Source: Marinimicrobium sp050113635
GTDB taxonomy: Bacteria > Pseudomonadota > Gammaproteobacteria > Pseudomonadales > Cellvibrionaceae
Reading direction: 5' to 3'
Assembly (NCBI RefSeq): GCF_050113635.1
Contig: NZ_JBNJLT010000006.1
Location: forward strand, 124,001 to 188,000
Length of the DNA stretch: 64,000 nucleotides
The notes under the pieces were generated by a model. The model made no database searches, was not told the origin of the DNA, and was given only the letters and a program-made list of their open reading frames with translations. The translations under genes were made by a program, and so were the position numbers. Every line of letters begins with the position of its first letter. The first letter of the stretch is position 1. Below are positions 33,859 to 43,268 of the stretch, piece by piece.

Positions 33859-35715
33859 TCAGAAGGTGAATTCCACCCCGGCGTAGCCGGCGGCGCCAGC
33901 GGTGTAGTAGTTGGGCACTTCCACGTAATCCTCATCCAGGATGTTTTCGCCGCGGACATACACCACGACACTCTCGCTCCAGTGATAACGCACGTTGGCA
34001 TTCAGTACGTGGTAATTTTCCAGCCGGGTGAGGCCGTCGTAACGGTCCCGTGCTACGCGCCAGTCCAGACTCGCCAACCAGTCGGCGGTGGGCGTAAAGC
34101 GTACACCGATATTGGCCAGATGTTTGGGCCGACGCGAACGCGGGTTGCCGTCATCGGCTTCAGTGTCCACGTAGGTGTAGTTGGTGGTCAGTGCCCAGGT
34201 ATCGGCCAGCGGCCACTGCGCGATCAGCTCCACACCCTGTGACTCGCTGCTCTGCTCACCCTGCATATAGCCAGCATAATTCACCAGATCGAAATAAATT
34301 TCATCGTCGATGGTCTGGTCGAACAGAACGGCTTCCAGGTGCAGGCCATTATTACCCAGGTACTCGATGCCGACATCCACACCGCGACTCTCTTCGGGGC
34401 TCACTGGTGACAGTACCTCCGGCATGGCCGAGGTGCGGTTGTAGTCGATCTCATACAGACTCGGCGCCCGGAAGCCGGTTCCCACACTGGATTTGAGTTT
34501 CAAGGTGCCATTGCCAACACCGGGGAATAAATACGCCGCGCTCACCCGATAGCTGGTGTTATCACCAAAATCCTCGTTGTCATCGTAGCGCACACCCGCG
34601 GTGACATACAGGCGGGACGCGTAATCGCCCTGATACTCCAGATACACGCCGTCCTGATCGCGCTCCAACACACCGACTGTATCTTCGCGGTGTTCCAGGC
34701 CGTAAACGAGCGTGTGAACATCGCTCAATCGGGTGTGACCGTTGAATTCCAGCTTGGCAATTTCCCCTTCCGTGTCATAGGACACATCGCCAGCGGCATA
34801 ATTGGTACGAGAGACATCGGTTCGGGAGTACGACAGCGTATTTTCGCCACGCGTGTTGCGGTGCGTCAGGCTGCCGCGCACATTGGTCTGATCGAAAAAG
34901 CCCACGCAATCGTGAATGTACTCACCGGAGAAACAACGATCAAACTCATTGCGCGCGTCGACATCGCGCACGACGAGATCCGCATGCAAATTGTCACGAA
35001 TATTCAACCCGACGCGAGCGTGCAGCGTGGTATTCTCGTAACCGTCCTTTTCACCGGACGTATCTTCCATGTGGGTATTGAAACCGTCGGTTTCCGCCCG
35101 TGCGGCGGACAGGTAAAAATCACCGGTCTCGTTGCCGCCACCGAGATAACCCGAATACTGCTGGCTGTTGTAGCGCCCTGCCTCGGCGTTGACGCCACCT
35201 TGAACCCCCTGGGACACATGGTCCGTGGTGATATTGATAACGCCGCCGGCATCGGCGCCGTACATTAAGCCCTGCGGACCGCGCAGCACTTCCACACTGG
35301 CAACCTGGGCGTTGAGCAGGTGTTGCACCTGACCAGTGGCCTGGGTGCCGGTGGGGTCCGAAACATCCACCCCGTCCACACGCACGAGCGTGCGATACCC
35401 CTCTTCGCCACGAATACTCAATGAGGTGGCTTTACCCATACCACCGGAGTTACTGACCGATACAGAAGGCAGACTGCGCAGGGCGTCGACCAGCGAGGGA
35501 GTGCCCAGTGCTTTCAGGTCTTCCTTATCCAATATCGACACGGAGCTTCCCACTTGACGCACCGGGGTAGGCGTCCTGGAAGACACAATCACCAGGGTTT
35601 CCAGCGCGGTTTGAGCATCGCTGCCGTTGCTGGCAGCGGTACGACTTTGCGCCACAGCGGGCACGGCGGAACTGGCGGCCATTAACGCCACCGATAGAAA
35701 AGACGGCTTAAACAC
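33859..35715 (-). CDS. btuB: TonB-dependent vitamin B12 receptor BtuB
   Basis: 618-residue outer-membrane barrel. It has a signal peptide (cut near PAVAQS), a TonB box-like ETLVIVSSR (about 39-47), a plug domain (GSSVSILDKEDLKALGTPSLVDAL through EVLRGPQGLMYGADAGGVINI) and a 22-strand barrel ending in YAGVEFTF with the terminal Phe. It imports corrinoids using TonB energy. The start is a GTG with GGGGA eight bases upstream. It is the first gene after the cobalamin riboswitch, which fixes the substrate assignment better than sequence alone. Confidence 0.92.
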   Translation of the reverse strand: MFKPSFLSVALMAASSAVPAVAQSRTAASNGSDAQTALETLVIVSSRTPTPVRQVGSSVSILDKEDLKALGTPSLVDALRSLPSVSVSNSGGMGKATSLSIRGEEGYRTLVRVDGVDVSDPTGTQATGQVQHLLNAQVASVEVLRGPQGLMYGADAGGVINITTDHVSQGVQGGVNAEAGRYNSQQYSGYLGGGNETGDFYLSAARAETDGFNTHMEDTSGEKDGYENTTLHARVGLNIRDNLHADLVVRDVDARNEFDRCFSGEYIHDCVGFFDQTNVRGSLTHRNTRGENTLSYSRTDVSRTNYAAGDVSYDTEGEIAKLEFNGHTRLSDVHTLVYGLEHREDTVGVLERDQDGVYLEYQGDYASRLYVTAGVRYDDNEDFGDNTSYRVSAAYLFPGVGNGTLKLKSSVGTGFRAPSLYEIDYNRTSAMPEVLSPVSPEESRGVDVGIEYLGNNGLHLEAVLFDQTIDDEIYFDLVNYAGYMQGEQSSESQGVELIAQWPLADTWALTTNYTYVDTEADDGNPRSRRPKHLANIGVRFTPTADWLASLDWRVARDRYDGLTRLENYHVLNANVRYHWSESVVVYVRGENILDEDYVEVPNYYTAGAAGYAGVEFTF

Positions 35716-35721
35716 AGTCGA

Positions 35722-35754
35722 TCCCCTATGTTATAAAGTGGGCAAACATGGGGA
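35722..35754 (-). promoter_or_regulatory. Possible Shine-Dalgarno-sequestering stem before btuB
   Basis: On the transcript, TCCCC (35750-35754 read leftward) can pair with the btuB Shine-Dalgarno GGGGA (35722-35726), and the adjoining CAT/ATA bases extend the stem imperfectly. Such a stem could be the expression platform of the upstream riboswitch, acting on translation, since no intrinsic terminator was found between riboswitch and start codon. The pairing was drawn by hand. Confidence 0.4.
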
Positions 35755-35884
35755 GGGAGGAGTAGCAACGCGACTCGGCCGGGGCGCAGGACACCCCCAC
35801 AGCGCGTGAAGAATTGCCGGATGGTAGCCCTCCGCTCCATCTCTGGTGAAGTGCGCCCGCCTAAAGCAGGCACATCACCGCGAC

Positions 35885-36020
35885 GCAGGGCCGGTATCGG
35901 GCTGACAGGAGCGCGTTCTCCTGATCACCGTTGCGGGGGCAGCGCTGGATTTCCAGACTTCCCGTTTAACCTGCTCAGCCGCCCGAATAGCTCCGGGGGC
36001 AACAGGCACCCTGTGACGAG
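35885..36020 (-). promoter_or_regulatory. Cobalamin riboswitch
   Basis: Read leftward, the conserved blocks appear in order: GGTGCCTGT, TTAAACGGGAAGTCTGG, AATCCAGCGCTGCCCCCGCA (followed by ACGGTGA) and the closing CAGCCCGATACCGGCC. Together with the GGAGCTATTCGGGCGG arm this is the standard B12 aptamer core. It precedes btuB and should switch off the whole operon when adenosylcobalamin is plentiful. The aptamer-to-start distance is about 170 bases. Confidence 0.95.
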
Positions 36021-36026
36021 GTGCGC

Positions 36027-36055
36027 AATGTAGGGGAGCCGCGCGCCAAAGTCAA
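36027..36055 (-). promoter_or_regulatory. Sigma-70 promoter of the B12 operon
   Basis: Leftward TTGACT (36055-36050), a 17-base spacer and TACATT (36032-36027). The predicted transcript start at about 36020 coincides with the 5' edge of the cobalamin aptamer. Confidence 0.75.
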
Positions 36056-36073
36056 CGCGCGGGGTGCGTCCGG

Positions 36074-36955
36074 CTACTCGAAGTAGTGCTGGTACTGTTC
36101 GGGAATGCCGTCGATGGATTTGATGTCAATACGCCGGAAAAAGGCTTCACCTGCTTCGCTTTGCAGCACGATCTGTCCTTCTGTCAATGGTTTGATCTCA
36201 CCGTCTTCCGGAAAGGAAGAACCGCTGAGTGCCATAACCACTTCGCCATTCACAATATGTAGGCTCTTGTCGCCGTAGGTGATCAGATCCAGAGTGTTCC
36301 ACTCACCGGAGGGCTTCTCATGGTCTTCTGACGCCCGGCAGGTAATATCGCTGCCATGCCCGCCGAAGGTTTTCAGTGGCGCTGTCGGGCTGTAGACCGG
36401 AGGCTCATCTTCGTTCACGGTTTCGCAGCGAATATCAATTTGCGAGTGGGCGATTTTCCACCAATCACCCGTGGTGCCATCCACGCCTTTCTCAACGATT
36501 TGAAATTCCTGGGACAGCGGCCAGGCTCGCCAGTAGTCCACGCCATGCTCACCCTGGCCGTGGTACAAAATACCGGTGTCCAATGGCAACTCTTTACGCG
36601 GTTGCCACTTTTGCGAGCCCCACTTAATTTGCAGACGCAGGTGATAATTGCTGAAGTCCTTGCGGGTAAAGATACCGCCATAGATTTCGCCGCTCACCCG
36701 CAACACCGGCTCACCGCTGTCGGTGCTGACGCTGAAGACATTCCACTCATCGCGACCGTAGCCCACCGGTTCCAGGTATTCACCTTGTTCATCGCGCTTG
36801 AGATCGCTCACCTCGGTGTCCGTGCTCGGGTAACCGAGATAGATTTCCCATTGGCTCAACTCTTCATCCAGCAGCGGTTGCCAGTCCGCCGCCTGAACAC
36901 TCAACGAGCACAGCGCGCCCAATGTCGCAATCGATACCGTTCTCAAACAAGTCAT
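36074..36955 (-). CDS. Secreted DUF1080 (3-keto-disaccharide hydrolase-like) protein
   Basis: 293 residues with a signal peptide (cut near LSVQAA-DW). The rest is a single jelly-roll domain of the 3-keto-disaccharide hydrolase/DUF1080 family: WQPLLDEELSQWEIYLG, GGIFTRKDFSNYHLRLQIKWG, DTGILYHGQGE, EFQIVEKGVDGTTGDWW and SGEWNTLDLITYGD are typical. Family members bind or cleave sugars, often outside the cell; the substrate here is unknown. It reads toward the riboswitch region and stands alone. The 264 bases upstream, shared with the divergent macroglobulin gene, hold both promoters but no motif I could fix. Confidence 0.82.
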   Translation of the reverse strand: MTCLRTVSIATLGALCSLSVQAADWQPLLDEELSQWEIYLGYPSTDTEVSDLKRDEQGEYLEPVGYGRDEWNVFSVSTDSGEPVLRVSGEIYGGIFTRKDFSNYHLRLQIKWGSQKWQPRKELPLDTGILYHGQGEHGVDYWRAWPLSQEFQIVEKGVDGTTGDWWKIAHSQIDIRCETVNEDEPPVYSPTAPLKTFGGHGSDITCRASEDHEKPSGEWNTLDLITYGDKSLHIVNGEVVMALSGSSFPEDGEIKPLTEGQIVLQSEAGEAFFRRIDIKSIDGIPEQYQHYFE

Positions 36956-37219
36956 TGCCGATTCCTTTTTGTCAAAATGACGGGGCGAACCCCTTATAGT
37001 TAGGACGACCTATCTTACGCGATTCCATGGGAAGGCGTCACGGATGCGCATCGCAAACCGAACCCAAGTGACACACAAAGGTCTGAAAACCGGCATTTTG
37101 CTCTACACTCTGTTGAGCCCCTAAATAACTTTACAACTTTGTCGCCACGAATCGATTAACCTGACGGCCTGGGCCGGAAAACACAGCGCACACATTACTG
37201 TAGAGAAAAGGATAGAAAA

Positions 37220-40200
37220 ATGGATAGAACGCATTGGTTGGCCTGCTCCCTGATCGGCGCGACCGTCCTGTTCGGAGGCTGCCAGCAACCCGAACCCTCC
37301 GAGTCGGAACCCTTGTCGACAGAGGAAAGAGAAGCCCTTCTCGAGCAACTGCCTACCCTGGAGCAATCTTCTTCCAGTGCGCCGACCGAAGCCCCCGCCT
37401 CCGAGCCCTCTGATGCACCCTCCCCACCGGAACCAGGCGAAACACCCACAACGGCTTTTCCGCCGCCAGAGCCAGCACAGGCCGCAGACGGTGAGCCAGC
37501 CGGAGAAGCGCTCAGAATTGAAAGGTTCGCGCCGCAGGGGGACATCGATCGCGCCCGGCTGATCAGCCTGACGTTTTCCCAACCCATGGTCGATATCGGA
37601 GCACATGCCGAGCAGCCCACCCCCCCCATTACCGTAGAGCCCGCCGTGGACGGGCAATGGCGCTGGCTCGATACTTACAGTCTGGTTTTTGAGCCCAACA
37701 CCGATGCCTTGCCCATGGCCACGGAATACACGGTCACCGTGGATGACTCACTGCGCTCTCTGGCCGGGCAATCGCTGAACGAGCGCCACCAATGGCACTT
37801 TGCCACGTCCGCTCTGGAAGTCACCCGTTATCATCCCGCCGCCGATCAACCGCTGGCCCAGCAACCCGTGCTGGTACTCATCTTTAATCAGCCCGTCGAG
37901 GCCGAGACGCTCATTCCCCGGCTACAAATCCGTTCTGCAAACGGCGACGATCAGGCTGATGGACAAACCTGGCCCGTCGAGCAAGCCCCGCCCGCCCTGA
38001 TTGAGCGGGACCTCTACCAGGCCGGTGATGTGATTGAAGGACTCGCCGAGGGGCACTGGGTGGCCGTAACACCGAGCGAGCCTCTCCCGAAAGATCACAC
38101 GTTCACCCTGACATTGCCAGCCGGAACGACGGTTACCAACGGCAACAGGGTCTCCAACGACAGCAAAGCCACCAACGGCAACAGAGCCACCCCCGAGGCC
38201 CAACACCACACACTGCGCACCGCCGGCCCGCTGGCCATGGAGCCCAGTCAATGCACTGAGCGCTCGCCCTGCAGCCCTGAAGCCGGCTTCCGGATTTCAC
38301 TGAATAATCCGCTGAGCGATGACTGGAGCAAAGACCAACTCACCGTCTCCCCGGACGTACCGGAATTGGCTGTCAGTGTGTATGGCAACCGCCTTTATCT
38401 CAGCGGCGACTTCGAGCCCGAAACGCGCTACACCGTGACACTGAAAGCGGGCACCACTGACCAGTTTGAGCAGGTATTACAACAAGACCTCTCCGTGGAG
38501 CAGTTCACCCGCACATTCAATCCGATGCTGCAATTACCGGGAGGGCGTGTCGTGACGCTGCCCGCTCATCTGCGCCACGAATTACCCGTCTACAGTCGCA
38601 ACGTTCAACATCTTGATGTGGAGCTGCGCCGGGTTACGCCAGAGGATTGGTCGGCGTTTCAGCAGTTCGAACGCCAGCCTCGCGACACGACAGCCGCCGC
38701 AAGCCCACCCGGCGAAGTGGCCGCGCGCTTCCGCCTTGAACTGGATGACCAGGGCCGAGCGGTCACCACCACCGGAATCCCGCTGGATGAGGCGCTGGAC
38801 GATCGCGGGCCGGGCCATGTCATCGTAACGTTGCGCGCCACCGAACTCGATCAAGAGCGACACCCCACTTATTCACGTTCTGACCGCCACGTCTGGGTCC
38901 AGGTCAGCAACCTTGGAGTCAGCACCTACACCGATGCACAGGACATCGTCAGCTGGGCCACACGACTGGATAACGGACAACCCGTGGAGGGAGCGGAGCT
39001 GCGCATCAACGCCGAGCGCGCGACCACCGATGCCGACGGCATTGCGGTTCTCGACACCAGCGCCGTCGACGACAGTGAGAGCGCCGCGCTGCTCTCTCTC
39101 GGTAACGATCAACTGCTGCTGCCCGAACTGAATCGGCGGCGGCCATGGCTATACGACAGCGGTGCCCAGTTCCCTACCCTGACCTTTACTGATCGCGGCC
39201 TTTACCAGCCGGGGGAAACCGTTCACTTAAAAGGAATCACCCGTCAACTGACGGCGGGCCCCGAGGGCGATGTTGTACTACCGACATCGATCACCCACGC
39301 CCAGTGGCACGCCTACGATGGCCAGAGCCAGGAAGTTGCCAAGGGCCGCGTCGAGCTAAACTCGATGGGTGCGTTTGATTTGAGTTTTGCCATTCCCAAG
39401 TCTGCGGCTTCCGGCATGGGTCATGTGGAGTTGCAGCTGCAGCGCGATGGCTCCGACCAGAAACCACAAAATGTCACGCGCCTTTATCAGGGATTCCAGA
39501 TCGAGGAGTACCGCCGCCCGGAGTACGAAGTGGTTACCACACTGGCGGAAGATGATGACTTTTACATCGCACAAACCGAGCTGAACGCCGACGTCACCGC
39601 CACCTATTATTCCGGCGGTGCCCTGCCCAACGCCCCGGTTCAATGGCAGGTTTCTTTGAACAAAACGCATTTTGCCCCGCCCGGCTGGAGCGAATATGTC
39701 TTTGGCCAGTGGCGACCCATCTGGTATCGCAGCCTATGGCCTATGCCGGAGCCGGAAGTGTGGCGCAAGCCCTTTGACGGGGTCACCGGTAGCGATGGTA
39801 AGCACCGCTTGCCGCTGGAGCCCAACGACCAGCTCGCGCTGGATGATCTGCGCTACGCTCACCGGCTGACCGCCGAAGCAACCGTCACCGATGTGAACCG
39901 CCAGCAGTGGAGCAGCCGCAGCGAGCAACTGATACACCCGGCCAGCCGCTATGTGGGATTGCGGACCGAAAACACCCTGGCCAAAGCAGACAATCCCATT
40001 ACGCTGCACTGGGTGACTGTTGATATCGAGGGTGAGCGCGCGAGCGGGACAGCGCCCGACTTACGCATTGAACGAATGACCTGGGAGAACGATGATTGGA
40101 CCGTCGCTGAAACACTGACCTGCGAAAAGGGTAGCGAGAACAGCTGTACGTTTACGCCGGAACAGGCCGGACAATATCGTTTGACGGCATCCGTTAGCGA

Positions 40201-43162
40201 TGAACACCAACGCATCAGCGAAACGCAAATGACCCTGTGGGTTGCCGGTGAAAATGCGCCTGATTTTCCCTCCCCCGCCAATATGGAACCCGCGGTTCAG
40301 TTGATTCCGGATCAGGAAAGCTACGAGCCCGGCGACACCGCGCGGCTACAGATTCAGGCTCCGTTTTCTGGAAACGGCCAACAAGCCAGCGCGTTGATAA
40401 CCGTTCAACAGCAGGGGTTGAAGGCTTACTACCCTATCGTGCTGGACAACGGCCAATATACGCTGGAGCTCCCTATCGGTGAGACGGACATGCCCGGGCT
40501 TACTATCCAGGTTGACGCTATCCAGGTTGATGCTATCCAAGTTGACGCCGCCGGCAATCGCCAGGGTAGTCGACGGCCGCAATACGCCACCGGCATGATG
40601 CGACTCCCGGTCAGTACGGAATCGCGGGCATTGAACGTAACTCTTGACACCGATAAACAAACGCTAAAACCGGGGCAGACCGTGACCGCCTCTCTCGCCG
40701 TTAAAGACCACGAAGGTCACGCCTTCAGCGAAGGGCAGGTGACGCTCTACGCGGTGGACGATGCCGTGCTGGGATTAACCGGGTACACCGCTCCGGCGGC
40801 TCTGGACGCGTTCTATCGTGATCGTCCGCTGGGCGTTGACACCACTCATTCCCGGTTCGGTCTCCTGGAACCGCCTCAGGAAGAGATGATGGTCAGTGGC
40901 AGCCTGGCGGAAAAAGCTTCGGCCCGTTTTGCCGCCGACATGGCCGCTCCGCCATCAGGCAACGGCGGTGTGACACCTCGCTCCGATTTCAATCCACTGG
41001 CCACGTTCCAATCCACGGTTGCACTCAACGGCAACGGTGAGGCTGACGTTTCCTTCACGCTACCCGACACATTGACACGCTACCGATTGATTGCAGTGGC
41101 TTATGGTGAACAGCAGTTTGGTGTGGGTGAATCCGAACTGACGGTGGGTCTGCCACTCATGGTGCGTCCTTCCCTCCCTCGCTTCCTCAATCTCGGTGAC
41201 AACGCCGAGTTGCCGGTGGTGGTTCAGAACACGACCGACCAACCGATGACGGTCAAGCTGGCATTGCGCGCCGCCAACCTGACCATTACCGGTGAACCTG
41301 GTCGACGTTTAACGATTCCCGCCAACGACCGCCGCGAAATCCGCTTCACAGCCGAGCCGATTGAAACCGGCACAGCCACGGTGCAAGTAATCGTGCAATC
41401 GGGACAACATCAGGACGCGGCAGAAATCTCCCTGCCGGTGGAAAGACCCGCGACCCGCGAAGCCTTTGCACAATACGGCAGTTTGACCGAGGGCAATACT
41501 TTCCTGGGAATGGCCGTGCCGGACAATGTCTATCGCGACTTCGGTGGCCTAAGCCTCACCACCAGCAGCAGCCAGCTTCAGTCATTAAGCGACGCGTTCC
41601 TGTATTTGCTGGACTACCCCTACGGTGGCTCGGAACAACTGGCCTCCCGACTGATGGCCATTACCGTGTTGAAAGACTTGCTCGGCGAGTTTCACGCCGA
41701 GGGACTTCCGGAGCCACAAGCCATTGAGAACAGCGTCTCCGATATCCTCGCACGCTTGCAGGAATTGCAGAACAGCGATGGCGGCTGGGGTTTCTGGAGT
41801 CGGGATGGCCGGTCCTATCCCTGGGTGTCGGTTCACGTGACCCACGCGCTGCTGCGTGCCCGCGAAGCCGGTTATGCCATTGAGCCCTCCGTGCTTGACG
41901 CCGCCCTTGCCTATAACCGGGATATCACCCAACACCTGCCCGACACTCTCGGTGCCAAAGCCGAGAACAGTACGCACGCCTACAGTCTGTATGTGCGGTC
42001 GCTCAATGGTACGCCGGTGGCAGAACAGGCGGTGACACTGTTTGAGAACGCCGATGAAGACGCGGTGAGTCTGGAGGCGATGGGCTGGCTGCTCAGCGTC
42101 GCTGGTAACGCGGATTCCGCTCGCGGCATGCGGCAGGAAATCCACCGCCGCCTCAATAACCAGTTGCGGGAAACGGCGGCCACCGCGCAGTTCGTGGATG
42201 ACTACCCGCAGAACGGCCATTGGATCCTTTATGGCAGCCGTCGTACCGACGCTGTGGTGTTGGACGCTCTGCTCACGCACGACACGGACACAAATCAAGT
42301 CGAAAAAAGTGACCTGCCCGAAAAACTCGCCCGCGGTTTACTCAATGACCGTCGCAACGGTCGTTGGGGCAATACACAGGAAAACGTATTTGCGTTGCTT
42401 GCGTTGAAACGCTACTTCCTGGCTCGGGAGAGCGAGGTTCCCGACTTGACGTTGCGAGCCTGGCTCGGCGATACCTACCTCGGCGACGCAACATTTCAGG
42501 GCCGTCAAACCGAACCGCACACGACCCAGGTTGCCATGAACACACTGCAAACCATGACCGAGTCGCAAAGCAGTGATCGCACCTCAACGCTGACGCTGCA
42601 ACACCAGGGCAGCGGCCGTGTATATTATCGGGTGGGGCTGCAATACGCACCGGCGGACTTGCAGCTGGATTCGGCCAGTCACGGTTTCCGGGTGACACGG
42701 CAATACGAACCCATCAATGACCCCGACGACGTCAAGCGAGCGGAGGATGGCACCTGGGAAATTCGTGCCGGGGCGGCGGTGAACGTCAAACTGACCCTGA
42801 CCGTGCCCGCGCGCCGACACCATGTGGCGCTCACCGATTATCTACCCGCCGGCTTTGAAGCGCTGAACCCGGCGCTACAAACCACGGCCACGGCCCGGCC
42901 ACCGGAAATTTCAAGGGGTTCCCTGATCCGCCGCCCCGCTCCCTGGCCTCAGCACTGGTACGAGCATCAGCAATTGCGCAATGAGCGCACCGACGCGTTC
43001 AGCACTGAAGTGGAAGCGGGTGTTTACGAGTACGAATACACGGCGCTGGCGACAACCCCTGGCACGTTTATCGCGCCTCCGGCAATCGCCGAGGAACTGT
43101 ATCAACCGGAAACGTTTGGCCGAACGGCGACAAATGTGGTTCGCATTCGAGCCAGGCCTTAA
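37220..43162 (+). CDS. Alpha-2-macroglobulin-like lipoprotein without thioester cysteine
   Basis: 1980-residue envelope protein. The signal ends in lipobox LFGGC (Cys21), followed by a Pro/Glu-rich linker to about residue 100, then macroglobulin domains with the A2M core (DTLTRYRLIAVAYGEQQFGV; LPRFLNLGDNAELPVVVQN). The helical thioester domain contains YPYGGSEQLASR, where canonical bacterial proteins read YGCLEQ. Gly1470 replaces the Cys, so no thioester can form. The A2M family traps proteases in the periplasm. No pbpC neighbour is present, unlike the ECAM/PbpC pair. Repeats inside the gene: a 36-base-spaced ACCAACGGCAACAG pair (38135-38148, 38171-38184) and a 15-base triple repeat. Confidence 0.88.
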   Translation: MDRTHWLACSLIGATVLFGGCQQPEPSESEPLSTEEREALLEQLPTLEQSSSSAPTEAPASEPSDAPSPPEPGETPTTAFPPPEPAQAADGEPAGEALRIERFAPQGDIDRARLISLTFSQPMVDIGAHAEQPTPPITVEPAVDGQWRWLDTYSLVFEPNTDALPMATEYTVTVDDSLRSLAGQSLNERHQWHFATSALEVTRYHPAADQPLAQQPVLVLIFNQPVEAETLIPRLQIRSANGDDQADGQTWPVEQAPPALIERDLYQAGDVIEGLAEGHWVAVTPSEPLPKDHTFTLTLPAGTTVTNGNRVSNDSKATNGNRATPEAQHHTLRTAGPLAMEPSQCTERSPCSPEAGFRISLNNPLSDDWSKDQLTVSPDVPELAVSVYGNRLYLSGDFEPETRYTVTLKAGTTDQFEQVLQQDLSVEQFTRTFNPMLQLPGGRVVTLPAHLRHELPVYSRNVQHLDVELRRVTPEDWSAFQQFERQPRDTTAAASPPGEVAARFRLELDDQGRAVTTTGIPLDEALDDRGPGHVIVTLRATELDQERHPTYSRSDRHVWVQVSNLGVSTYTDAQDIVSWATRLDNGQPVEGAELRINAERATTDADGIAVLDTSAVDDSESAALLSLGNDQLLLPELNRRRPWLYDSGAQFPTLTFTDRGLYQPGETVHLKGITRQLTAGPEGDVVLPTSITHAQWHAYDGQSQEVAKGRVELNSMGAFDLSFAIPKSAASGMGHVELQLQRDGSDQKPQNVTRLYQGFQIEEYRRPEYEVVTTLAEDDDFYIAQTELNADVTATYYSGGALPNAPVQWQVSLNKTHFAPPGWSEYVFGQWRPIWYRSLWPMPEPEVWRKPFDGVTGSDGKHRLPLEPNDQLALDDLRYAHRLTAEATVTDVNRQQWSSRSEQLIHPASRYVGLRTENTLAKADNPITLHWVTVDIEGERASGTAPDLRIERMTWENDDWTVAETLTCEKGSENSCTFTPEQAGQYRLTASVSDEHQRISETQMTLWVAGENAPDFPSPANMEPAVQLIPDQESYEPGDTARLQIQAPFSGNGQQASALITVQQQGLKAYYPIVLDNGQYTLELPIGETDMPGLTIQVDAIQVDAIQVDAAGNRQGSRRPQYATGMMRLPVSTESRALNVTLDTDKQTLKPGQTVTASLAVKDHEGHAFSEGQVTLYAVDDAVLGLTGYTAPAALDAFYRDRPLGVDTTHSRFGLLEPPQEEMMVSGSLAEKASARFAADMAAPPSGNGGVTPRSDFNPLATFQSTVALNGNGEADVSFTLPDTLTRYRLIAVAYGEQQFGVGESELTVGLPLMVRPSLPRFLNLGDNAELPVVVQNTTDQPMTVKLALRAANLTITGEPGRRLTIPANDRREIRFTAEPIETGTATVQVIVQSGQHQDAAEISLPVERPATREAFAQYGSLTEGNTFLGMAVPDNVYRDFGGLSLTTSSSQLQSLSDAFLYLLDYPYGGSEQLASRLMAITVLKDLLGEFHAEGLPEPQAIENSVSDILARLQELQNSDGGWGFWSRDGRSYPWVSVHVTHALLRAREAGYAIEPSVLDAALAYNRDITQHLPDTLGAKAENSTHAYSLYVRSLNGTPVAEQAVTLFENADEDAVSLEAMGWLLSVAGNADSARGMRQEIHRRLNNQLRETAATAQFVDDYPQNGHWILYGSRRTDAVVLDALLTHDTDTNQVEKSDLPEKLARGLLNDRRNGRWGNTQENVFALLALKRYFLARESEVPDLTLRAWLGDTYLGDATFQGRQTEPHTTQVAMNTLQTMTESQSSDRTSTLTLQHQGSGRVYYRVGLQYAPADLQLDSASHGFRVTRQYEPINDPDDVKRAEDGTWEIRAGAAVNVKLTLTVPARRHHVALTDYLPAGFEALNPALQTTATARPPEISRGSLIRRPAPWPQHWYEHQQLRNERTDAFSTEVEAGVYEYEYTALATTPGTFIAPPAIAEELYQPETFGRTATNVVRIRARP
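40503..40547 (+). repeat. 15-base tandem repeat inside the macroglobulin gene
   Basis: Three near-identical units (CTATCCAGGTTGACG with one or two changes) at 40503-40517, 40518-40532 and 40533-40547 encode an IQVDA repeat. The frame is kept, so copy number could change length by five residues without breaking the protein. Confidence 0.9.
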
Positions 43163-43268
43163 GTGATCAAAAACGGGAGAGGCGTCAGGGATGACGCGAT
43201 CATAAAACGGCGCCGTCCCTGGCACCTATTGTGTATCAGACCTTTGGCATAACGGTCTTTATGGTTTG

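Noticed and set aside
43163..43268. Possible bidirectional terminator between the macroglobulin and anchor-I genes
   Set aside because: Only short stems (AGACC/GGTCT) and an 8-base pair over a long loop can be drawn; too weak to call.
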